Shown: in pieces, positions 1 through 5,288 of the stretch
How positions within the stretch are numbered: position 1 is the stretch's first letter
Layout: each line of letters starts with the position of its first letter
NCBI GenBank assembly: GCA_024681565.1
Contig: JAILAO010000129.1
Span: 1-6,320, forward strand
From: Bacteroidales bacterium
GTDB lineage: Bacteria > Bacteroidota > Bacteroidia > Bacteroidales > UBA932
Length of the DNA: 6,320 nucleotides
Reading direction: 5' to 3'
Notes under the pieces: model-generated
Database searches by the model: none
What the model was told of the DNA's origin: nothing
What the model saw: only the letters and a program-made list of their open reading frames with translations
Program-made: the position numbers and the translations under genes

Positions 1-1
1 C

Positions 2-91
2 GTCAAAGCCACCACGACGGAGCGTCTGGGCTTCGTCGGACGCAAGGAAGGATGCGAAGTCTGGGCAATTGTTCTCATAGAACGCAAATAA
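2..91 (+). CDS. ispF: 2-C-methyl-D-erythritol 2,4-cyclodiphosphate synthase, C-terminal end (partial)
   Basis: Only the last 29 codons and a TAA stop are in the window; the 5' part lies to the left. The visible peptide begins VKATTTERLGFVGRKEG and ends IVLIERK. It matches the conserved C-terminal segment of IspF, whose KATTTE-LGF-GR-EG motif contributes to the nucleotide-binding side of the active site. IspF is a cytoplasmic homotrimer that cyclises CDP-ME 2-phosphate to MEcPP with release of CMP, in the non-mevalonate isoprenoid pathway. The end is intact, with a tail of about 11 residues after the EG, normal for the family. A separate promoter starts 2 nt after the stop, so the downstream tRNAs need not depend on ispF transcription. 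Identification rests on a short but highly characteristic motif. Confidence 0.88.
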   Translation, partial: VKATTTERLGFVGRKEGCEVWAIVLIERK

Positions 92-93
92 AT

Positions 94-124
94 TTTGCTA
101 ATTACAAAAAGTATTGTACATTTG
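94..124 (+). promoter_or_regulatory. Bacteroidota-type promoter (-33 TTTG / -7 TAnnTTTG) for the tRNA unit
   Basis: TTTG at 94-97 and TACATTTG at 117-124 are separated by 19 nt. This fits the consensus of the Bacteroidota primary sigma factor (TTTG, 19-21 nt, TAnnTTTG). It lies in an AT-rich island just after the ispF stop, and the first tRNA begins 39 nt beyond the -7 box. Transcription would start shortly after 124 and read both tRNAs to the terminator at 364-394. The match is seen directly; its activity is inferred. Confidence 0.8.
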
Positions 125-129
125 CAGTC

Positions 130-150
130 CCCAAGCCGTGAGGCGCTGGG
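130..150 (+). other. Leader hairpin with GNRA tetraloop upstream of tRNA-Gln
   Basis: CCCA (130-133) pairs with TGGG (147-150). Above an asymmetric internal loop (A134 against GC 145-146), GCC (135-137) pairs with GGC (142-144), closing a GTGA loop (138-141) of the GNRA class. It would sit in the 5' leader of the tRNA precursor, 13 nt before the mature tRNA-Gln end. A role in precursor processing or stability is a guess. Confidence 0.4.
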
Positions 151-163
151 AATTGACAAACAT

Positions 164-234
164 TGAGATATGGTGTAATGGTAGCACTACAGATTCTGGC
201 TCTGTCAGTGAGGGTTCGAATCCTTCTATCTCAA
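164..234 (+). tRNA. tRNA-Gln (anticodon CTG)
   Basis: A complete cloverleaf can be drawn. The acceptor stem is TGAGATA (164-170) with TATCTCA (227-233), discriminator A234. The D-stem is GTG/CAC around TAATGGTAG. The anticodon stem ACAGA (189-193)/TCTGT has loop TTCTGGC (194-200), giving anticodon CTG at 196-198, which reads CAG (Gln). The T-arm is GAGGG/CCTTC around a standard TTCGAAT loop. Length is 71 nt. The 3' CCA is not encoded and must be added by CCA nucleotidyltransferase. The U1-A72 pair that opens the acceptor stem is the weak end pair typical of tRNA-Gln. It is the first tRNA of a two-tRNA transcript, 18 nt before the next. Confidence 0.95.
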
Positions 235-252
235 CAAAGCTTCGTGCTTGAT

Positions 253-326
253 GGCGGGGTAGCTCAGCTGGTTAGAGCGTCGGATTCATAATCCGGAGGT
301 CGTGGGATCGTGACCCACTCCCGCTA
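253..326 (+). tRNA. tRNA with CAT anticodon (elongator Met, or Ile2 after lysidine modification)
   Basis: The acceptor stem GGCGGGG (253-259)/TCCCGCT (319-325) has G-U wobbles at both ends, with discriminator A326. The D-arm is GCTC/GAGC around AGCTGGTTA. The anticodon stem TCGGA (280-284)/TCCGG has loop TTCATAA (285-291), anticodon CAT at 287-289. The T-stem is GTGGG/CCCAC. Length is 74 nt and no CCA is encoded. It is not the initiator: it lacks the three G-C pairs next to the anticodon loop and a mismatched first acceptor pair. Elongator Met and lysidine-modified Ile2 share this anticodon and cannot be separated here; elongator Met is slightly favoured. The T-loop reads ATCGTGA instead of the near-universal TTCRANN, so positions 54 and 58 are A and T instead of T and A. 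Confidence 0.9.
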
Positions 327-363
327 CTACTTCGCAAACACCAAGGAATAATAAACATAACAG

Positions 364-394
364 ACTCGGCGCATACCTGCGGCGGGTTTTTTTT
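364..394 (+). terminator. Intrinsic terminator of the tRNA unit
   Basis: ACTCGGCGC (364-372) pairs with GCGGCGGGT (379-387) around loop ATACCT. The stem has one T-G wobble and one G-G mismatch. It is followed at once by eight T (387-394). It lies 37 nt after the tRNA with the CAT anticodon and 21 nt from the end of the convergent gene rsmE. On the minus strand the same hairpin is weaker (the wobble and mismatch become A-C and C-C) but is followed by a fairly T-rich stretch, so it may also stop leftward transcription. Confidence 0.8.
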
Positions 395-415
395 ATTCCA
401 ACCCGGAAACCCGTC

Positions 416-1135
416 CTAACAGGAACGGAGGTACACCGCCGTCACGGCCGTGAGTGCGGCCGTCTCCGTGCGCAGGCGGCTCGGCCCGAGCTGCACCGGC
501 TGCCATCCGGCCGCACGTGCCAGTTCCGCCTCTTCGGGGCTGAAGTCCCCTTCCGGGCCGATCAGGATCAGGATGGGCTTCCCGGCCTGGCCGGAGTCCG
601 ATAGCACTCTGGTGATCGGGATACGTTCGACGTCATCGAAACAATAGCAGATGAGTTTGAGCGCGTCCGCCGGCGCAGCGGCGATGAAATCCCGTACGGA
701 CCGGGGTTCCGCAATCTGCGGCACGGCACCCTTGAGCGACTGCTTCGCTGCGGAAAGCGCCAGCCGGCGCAGGCGGTCCGTCTTGAGGACCTTGCGTTCG
801 GAATGATCCCCGATCACGGGCGCGACCACATCCACCCCGATCTCCGTCGCCTTCTCCACGAACCACTCGTAGCGGTCGATATTCTTGGTCGGGCAGACCG
901 CCATCGTCAGGTGATAGGGATGCACCCCGAAATCCGGCGTGCGCTCCAGGATGCGGGCTTCCGCCCCCTTGGCATCGGCGATTTCCAGCACGCAGCGGTA
1001 CAGACTCCCGCGACCGTCGATCACCGAAATCTCATCCCCCGCCCGGTGCCGCAGCACCCGCACGCAATGCACGGACTCGTCTGCGCCCAGCCGGACCCGG
1101 GCGTCCTGGATATCTTCCGAAAAAAAGAGTTCCAT
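416..1135 (-). CDS. rsmE: 16S rRNA (uracil-1498-N3)-methyltransferase RsmE
   Basis: RsmE is a SPOUT-class enzyme that uses S-adenosylmethionine to methylate N3 of U1498 in helix 44 of 16S rRNA, at the decoding centre of the 30S subunit. The 239-residue product has the family's length and layout. An N-terminal PUA-like RNA-binding region (about 1-70) carries HCVRVLRHRAGD. The SPOUT domain shows EKATEIGVD (94-102), SERKVLK (112-118) and AKQSLK (130-135). The trefoil-knot SAM-binding signatures are IGPEGDFSPEE (192-202) and LGPSRLRTETAAL (216-228). The family usually has RILRTETA at the last motif; SRLRTETA is a mild variant. It is the last gene of the minus-strand cluster, starting 6 nt after the radA stop without a Shine-Dalgarno sequence, so it is probably co-transcribed with radA. 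Confidence 0.96.
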   Translation of the reverse strand: MELFFSEDIQDARVRLGADESVHCVRVLRHRAGDEISVIDGRGSLYRCVLEIADAKGAEARILERTPDFGVHPYHLTMAVCPTKNIDRYEWFVEKATEIGVDVVAPVIGDHSERKVLKTDRLRRLALSAAKQSLKGAVPQIAEPRSVRDFIAAAPADALKLICYCFDDVERIPITRVLSDSGQAGKPILILIGPEGDFSPEEAELARAAGWQPVQLGPSRLRTETAALTAVTAVYLRSC

Positions 1136-1141
1136 ACGCTT

Positions 1142-2506
1142 CTACTTGAACAGCGCCTTCACCAGTGCCGGTACGTCGGCCACCTTGACCACGCGCAGGT
1201 TTTCCGGCTTGACTTCCACTTTGGCGAAGGAAGACACGAAGATGCGCCTGAATCCCAGCCGGGCGGCTTCCTGCACACGGCGGTCGAGCTGCCCCACGGG
1301 ACGGATCTCGCCGCTCAGGCCCACCTCCCCGGCGAAACAGACATCGGAGGGGATGGCGAAATCGAAATTGGAGGACAGCACCGCACAGATGACCGCGAGG
1401 TCGCAGGCGGGATCGCTGACCCGCAGGCCGCCGGCCATATTGAGAAACACGTCCTTGGCGCTCAGATGGAAACCGGCACGCTTCTCCAGTACGGCCAGCA
1501 GCATGTTGAGCCGCCGGGCGTCGAAACCCGTCGCGGACCGCTGCGCCGTGCCGTACACGGCGGAACTGACCAGCGCCTGCACTTCAAAGAGCAGCGGGCG
1601 CGTCCCGTCCAGCATCGCGGCGATGGCCGTCCCGCTGAGTCCCTGCTCATGCATCGGGATCAGCATTTCGGAGGGATTCGCCACTTCGCGCAGGCCGCTC
1701 CCGGTCATCTCGAAGACCGCCAGTTCGGAAGTCGAACCGAAACGGTTCTTGATGCTCCGCAGGATGCGGTAGGAGCCGCGGTTCTCCCCCTCGAACTGCA
1801 ACACCACGTCCACGATGTGTTCGAGAATCTTCGGACCGGCAATGTAGCCGTCCTTGGTGATGTGGCCGATCAGGATCACCGGCACGCCGCTTTCCTTGGC
1901 GAAACGCAGCAGCGCGGCCGCCACTTCCTTGATCTGGCTCACGGAGCCGGGGGCCGATTCGACCGTATCGGTATACATGGTCTGGACGGAGTCCACGATC
2001 ATCAGGTCGGGCATCATCGCCCGGGCCTCTTCGATCACGCTTCCGATCAGGGTCTCGCAGAAAATAGAACAGTTGGAATCGTCGCCGCCGAGCCGGCGGG
2101 CCCGCATGCCCACCTGCCGGGCGCTTTCTTCGCCCGTCACATAAAGCGTCCGCAGATCCTTGCAGCTCAACGGGATCTGCAGGCTGAGCGTGGATTTACC
2201 GATGCCCGGTTCGCCGCCGATCAGCACCAGCGAGCCCGGCACCATCCCGCCGCCCAGGATCCGGTCCACCTCCCCCAGGCCGAGGGAGATGCGCGCATCC
2301 TGCGAATAGTCGATCTCGCGCAGCGGCTGCGGCCGGCGCTCGGAACGGGCAGGGCAGCCCGCGCCCGAAGCCGAACCCTTTTTGGGCTCCGCCGGGGCTT
2401 CCACCATCGTATTCCACTCACCGCATGCCGGACAGCGTCCCATCCATTTGGGGCTCTCGTTCCCGCACGAGGTGCAATAAAAAACAGTTTTCGCTTTCGT
2501 CGCCAT
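1142..2506 (-). CDS. radA: DNA repair/recombination protein RadA (Sms)
   Basis: RadA is a RecA-like hexameric ATPase and helicase that drives branch migration and processes recombination intermediates. The 454-residue product is full length. It has an N-terminal C4 zinc finger (C11, C14, C25, C28), a variable linker (about 33-65), Walker A GGEPGIGKST (97-106) and Walker B LMIVDS (168-173). The RadA-specific KNRFG motif is at 253-257, followed by a Lon-protease-like C-terminal domain (about 280-454) containing FAGEVGLSGEIRPVGQLDRR. In this family that domain is a DNA-binding scaffold rather than a protease. All diagnostic motifs are intact. The gene starts 3 nt after the upstream phosphoesterase stop and ends 6 nt before rsmE, arguing for co-transcription. 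The only ATG consistent with the zinc finger position is the one used. Confidence 0.97.
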   Translation of the reverse strand: MATKAKTVFYCTSCGNESPKWMGRCPACGEWNTMVEAPAEPKKGSASGAGCPARSERRPQPLREIDYSQDARISLGLGEVDRILGGGMVPGSLVLIGGEPGIGKSTLSLQIPLSCKDLRTLYVTGEESARQVGMRARRLGGDDSNCSIFCETLIGSVIEEARAMMPDLMIVDSVQTMYTDTVESAPGSVSQIKEVAAALLRFAKESGVPVILIGHITKDGYIAGPKILEHIVDVVLQFEGENRGSYRILRSIKNRFGSTSELAVFEMTGSGLREVANPSEMLIPMHEQGLSGTAIAAMLDGTRPLLFEVQALVSSAVYGTAQRSATGFDARRLNMLLAVLEKRAGFHLSAKDVFLNMAGGLRVSDPACDLAVICAVLSSNFDFAIPSDVCFAGEVGLSGEIRPVGQLDRRVQEAARLGFRRIFVSSFAKVEVKPENLRVVKVADVPALVKALFK

Positions 2507-2509
2507 GAT

Positions 2510-3004
2510 CTAGCCGCGGGGCAGTTCGTACACTTCCATATCCTTGATCCCGCCGTCCTCGATCTTGAAGCGGAGGGCGGTGCGGACAACGTGCCAACCC
2601 TGGATGCCAGCAGCTCCGGGATTGATATAGAGGAGATTGTTGCGCTGGTCCTGCATCACCTTGAGGATGTGGGAGTGGCCGCAGATGAACACATCGGGTT
2701 GATACCGGTCGATCAGCGCCTGCGCCCGGAGGTCATAGTGTCCCGGAGAACCGCCGATGTGGGTCATGAGTACCTTCATCCCCTGCACCTCCAGATACTG
2801 GTGCGCGGGATATTCGCGGCGGACGTCCTGTCCGTCGCAGTTGCCGTGTACGCCGACGAGCGGCTTGAACGCGGCAATCTCATCGGCGAACGCAATCGTG
2901 CCGCCGAAATCACCGGCGTGCCAGACCACATCCACCGGCCGGAGGAAATCCCGGAAGCCCTCGCTGAAGACCCCATGGGTGTCGGATATCAGACCTACGT
3001 ACAT
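2510..3004 (-). CDS. YfcE/MJ0936-family metallophosphoesterase
   Basis: This is a small calcineurin-like two-metal phosphoesterase of 164 residues, the usual length for the YfcE/MJ0936 group. The metal-binding blocks appear in order: D8-x-H10 (SDTHG), GD at 31-32 (HAGDFG), GNCD at 54-57 (the GNHD/E block, with N55), H82 (MTHIG) and GHSH at 109-112. NPGAAG follows about 20 residues later, as in relatives. Characterised members are cytoplasmic and hydrolyse phosphodiester model substrates with Mn or Ni; the physiological substrate is usually unknown. The Cys in GNCD instead of His is common in this subgroup. The ends are 6 nt from the galE stop and 3 nt from the radA start. Family assignment is firm, substrate is not. 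Confidence 0.92.
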   Translation of the reverse strand: MYVGLISDTHGVFSEGFRDFLRPVDVVWHAGDFGGTIAFADEIAAFKPLVGVHGNCDGQDVRREYPAHQYLEVQGMKVLMTHIGGSPGHYDLRAQALIDRYQPDVFICGHSHILKVMQDQRNNLLYINPGAAGIQGWHVVRTALRFKIEDGGIKDMEVYELPRG

Positions 3005-3010
3005 AGAAAA

Positions 3011-4033
3011 CTAGATTCCCGCCAGGTGTTTTTCCCACGCCCAGGCGGATTTGAGCGTTTCGTCGAGACTGCGCTCCGCCTTCCAGCCGAGTTCCTTCTC
3101 CGCCAGGGACGGATCCGCCCAGATGGACACCACGTCACCGGGACGGCGCGGCGTGAACTTCCAATTGAGTTTCACACCGTTGACACGCTCGAAAGTATTG
3201 ATCAGTTCCAGCACGGACACGGGGCGTCCGGTGCCGATGTTGAAGATCTCATAATCTTCTTTCATGTTGCCGTCGCACATCCGGGTCACGGCGCAGACAT
3301 GTGCCTTGGCCAGGTCCACGATGTCGATGAAATCGCGCAGGCAGGTCCCGTCCGGAGTCGGGTAATCATTTCCGAACACGGACAGGCATTCGCGTTTGCC
3401 GACGGCCGTCTGGGTGATGAACGGCACCAAATTGTTGGGCACGCCGCGCGGCAGTTCGCCGATCAGCGCGGACGGATGGGCGCCGATGGGGTTGAAATAG
3501 CGCAACGCGATGCCCCGGATGCCCGGATAGGCGGCGACGCTGTCGCGCAGGATGTCCTCGCACATCGTCTTGGTATTGCCGTACGGCGATTTGGCAGGCT
3601 GGCGGGGGCTCTGTTCCGTGACCGGGAGGGCGTCCGTCTCGCCATAGACCGTGGCGGAAGAGGAGAAGAGGATATTGCAGCCGCCCTTGTGCTTCGCGGC
3701 GTCCAGGATGTTGAGGAAGGACAGCAGGTTGTTGCGGTAATACATCAGCGGCTGGGCCACGGACTCGCCCACCGCCTTGAAGGCGGCGAAATGGATCACC
3801 GCGTCGATCGGATATTTCTCGAAGAGCGAATAGACCGCCGCTTTGTCGCAGAAGTCCATCGGAATCATCGGCAGTTCCTTGCCAAGGATGGCGCAGACAC
3901 CTTTGTAGTTGGTTTCGTCACAGTTGGAGAAGTTGTCGGCGATGACCACGTCATAGCCGGCCTGGGACAGCTCCACGGTCACGTGGCTGCCGATAAATCC
4001 GGCACCGCCGGAGACAAGTACGGTTTTGCTCAT
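3011..4033 (-). CDS. galE: UDP-glucose 4-epimerase GalE
   Basis: This is a cytoplasmic NAD-dependent short-chain dehydrogenase that interconverts UDP-glucose and UDP-galactose (and in some versions the N-acetyl sugars), supplying sugars for LPS, capsule or galactose use. The 340-residue product has the Rossmann loop SGGAGFIGSH (8-17), HFAAFKAVGES (81-91), SSSATVYG (124-131, S126 equivalent to E. coli S124) and the catalytic YGNTK (Y151, K155). LRYFNPIGAH (177-186) and RRPGD (296-300) follow. I chose the ATG at 4033 rather than an in-frame ATG at 4057: the protein then starts MSKTVLVSGG as relatives do, and the start forms an ATGA overlap with the upstream CYTH stop, suggesting coupled translation. 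The residue equivalent to E. coli Tyr299, which limits substrate size, is Ile304, so acceptance of UDP-GlcNAc/GalNAc is conceivable. Confidence 0.96.
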   Translation of the reverse strand: MSKTVLVSGGAGFIGSHVTVELSQAGYDVVIADNFSNCDETNYKGVCAILGKELPMIPMDFCDKAAVYSLFEKYPIDAVIHFAAFKAVGESVAQPLMYYRNNLLSFLNILDAAKHKGGCNILFSSSATVYGETDALPVTEQSPRQPAKSPYGNTKTMCEDILRDSVAAYPGIRGIALRYFNPIGAHPSALIGELPRGVPNNLVPFITQTAVGKRECLSVFGNDYPTPDGTCLRDFIDIVDLAKAHVCAVTRMCDGNMKEDYEIFNIGTGRPVSVLELINTFERVNGVKLNWKFTPRRPGDVVSIWADPSLAEKELGWKAERSLDETLKSAWAWEKHLAGI

Positions 4034-4521
4034 ATCAGGTTGTTGGTTTCGTTCCATTCCTTATACGGATGCCGGATCAGGTTGGAATTGTAATAACGCC
4101 GGTCATCCGTAACCTCGGCGCCCAGCCAGGAAGGCCTGTCAAAAGCCTCGTCCTCGGCACCCAGTTCGATTTCCGCCACCACCAGGCCCTCGTTGTCCCC
4201 GAGGAACTCATCCACCTCCCAGGTGTGCAGTCCGTCCGGCGAAGGCACCAGATAGCGGTATTTGTCAATCACGCCCGGTTCACACAGGCCGAGCAGCAGC
4301 GCGGCCTCTCCGGCCGGAATCTCCTTTTCCCACTCGAAACGGGTCAGTCCCTGCGCGGGTCCCTTGACCGTAATGTAGCCTTTGTCGTCCCGGACCCGGA
4401 CCCGGACCGTACGCCCGGGCGTGCTGTTCAGGAAGCCCTGTCTGATGTGACTGACGCCGGAGACCTCCCCACGGAAGTCACCGGCGACCAGGAATTTGCG
4501 TTCTATTTCCCGCCAGGCCAT
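4030..4521 (-). CDS. CYTH-domain protein, probable inorganic triphosphatase
   Basis: The CYTH superfamily (triphosphate tunnel metalloenzymes) builds a beta-barrel tunnel that binds triphosphates with divalent metals. This 163-residue protein is the short single-domain form. The signature E5-x-E7-x-K9 (EIERKFLV) opens it. It is followed by alternating basic residues R40-R42-R44 (VRVRVR), K53 (TVKG), acidic FEWEKE (62-67), KYRYLV (87-92), EVDEF (102-106) and AEIEL (116-120), which line the tunnel in relatives. Biochemically studied bacterial members of this size are inorganic tripolyphosphatases; adenylate cyclase is the historical label but is less likely here. A triplicated hexanucleotide (4389-4406) encodes the VRVRVR strand. 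It starts 3 nt after the barrel gene's stop and its TGA overlaps the galE ATG by 4 nt. Confidence 0.88.
   Translation of the reverse strand: MAWREIERKFLVAGDFRGEVSGVSHIRQGFLNSTPGRTVRVRVRDDKGYITVKGPAQGLTRFEWEKEIPAGEAALLLGLCEPGVIDKYRYLVPSPDGLHTWEVDEFLGDNEGLVVAEIELGAEDEAFDRPSWLGAEVTDDRRYYNSNLIRHPYKEWNETNNLI
4389..4406. repeat. Three tandem copies of CCCGGA inside the CYTH gene
   Basis: A perfect 6-nt unit occurs three times in a row, with partial copies on both sides. On the coding strand it reads as alternating Val-Arg codons for the VRVRVR strand of the triphosphate tunnel. Slippage by one unit would keep the frame and add or remove one Val-Arg pair. Confidence 0.7.
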
Positions 4522-4524
4522 TCC

Positions 4525-5268
4525 TCAGCGGCCCAGCACCAGGCCGAAGGTGAGGGTATGCGCGTCACTCAGGCCGTCGGGGAACAAGGGAGTCAGACCG
4601 TAATTGGCGAAAAAGCCGAGGATGCCGTACTGGATCCCTGCTTCGACCGTCGCCCGGAAGCGGTTGAACATCGGCGTCGCGTCCTGCCGGTATTTCGGGA
4701 ATTTATATTTGGTGTAGCCGCTGATCAGGTATTCGGCACTCGCGCCGGCAAAGACCTTGACCTTGCCGCAGTCGAATGTCAGGCGGAGGGGGATCCCCAG
4801 GTAATTGCCGTGGAACTTGGATTTGCGGCCGTCATAGTTCAACGCCTCGGACTTGATGAAGTACGGGAAGTAGCGGGCGCCGCTCCCGCTGGAACGGAAC
4901 GTGAGGGCAGGGTTGCTCAAAGTGAAATCCATGAAGGTCCAGCGCAAGCCCACGCTGACATCCAGCAGCCCGCCGGGCTTGGAGAAATGGATGGCTGCCA
5001 TCTCCAGGCCATAGACGAAGTTCTTGCCCGTCTGCGTATCCAGGAAATTGCCGTAGGCCGGCTGTGCATCGGCCCAGTCTCCCCGGTAGTTGAGATTGGT
5101 CAGCGTGGACCAGCCGAAATACATCGGGAACGCCACATGCAGATGCGTCTCAACCCGGGCGTCTTCTTTAGAAAGGGAGAAGTCATTCAGGTCGACAGCC
5201 TTGTCCTGGGCCGCGGCGACCGCTACGGAAGCAGTCAGGGCCGCGAGGAATATCATGATTCTTTTCAT
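4525..5268 (-). CDS. Outer-membrane beta-barrel protein (PorT-like family)
   Basis: The 247-residue product has a clear signal peptide: MKR, a hydrophobic run to about residue 17, then AAA-Q, with probable signal peptidase I cleavage after A20. There is no lipobox cysteine. The mature part alternates hydrophobic and polar residues in strand-like blocks rich in aromatics and glycine, such as LHVAFPMYFGWS, LLDVSVGLRWTFMDF, YLGIPLRLTFD, VKVFAGASAEYLI and VEAGIQYGILGFFANYG. It ends with a last strand, LTFGLVLG. GIPLRLTF followed by FAGASAEY is typical of the PorT-like small barrel family of Bacteroidota, of roughly eight strands. The specific function is unknown and this is probably not PorT of the type IX secretion system. 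The gene sits 20 nt after the TolC-family gene and 3 nt before the CYTH gene. Confidence 0.8.
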   Translation of the reverse strand: MKRIMIFLAALTASVAVAAAQDKAVDLNDFSLSKEDARVETHLHVAFPMYFGWSTLTNLNYRGDWADAQPAYGNFLDTQTGKNFVYGLEMAAIHFSKPGGLLDVSVGLRWTFMDFTLSNPALTFRSSGSGARYFPYFIKSEALNYDGRKSKFHGNYLGIPLRLTFDCGKVKVFAGASAEYLISGYTKYKFPKYRQDATPMFNRFRATVEAGIQYGILGFFANYGLTPLFPDGLSDAHTLTFGLVLGR

Positions 5269-5288
5269 ATTACAAATATAAATAAAAA

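Noticed and set aside
235..252. A small hairpin (AAGC, loop TTCGT, GCTT) in the spacer between the two tRNAs.
   Set aside because: Four base pairs in an 18-nt spacer is close to chance; not enough to call a processing signal.
253..326. Initiator tRNA-fMet as an identity for the CAT tRNA.
   Set aside because: The first acceptor pair is G-U rather than a C-A-type mismatch, and the anticodon stem lacks the three consecutive G-C pairs next to the loop that mark initiators.
4031..4057. An upstream in-frame start for GalE at 4057, adding eight residues.
   Set aside because: The extension MERNQQPD is not typical of GalE. It would overlap the CYTH gene by 28 nt, whereas the ATG at 4033 gives the usual N-terminus and a standard ATGA overlap.
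803..4093. A 1,096-codon open frame on the plus strand, antisense to four genes.
   Set aside because: It is in exact codon register with rsmE, radA, the phosphoesterase and galE, all of which have intact family motifs. Its His/Arg/Ala/Gly-rich translation shows no domain. It is open only because the sense genes avoid TTA, CTA and TCA.
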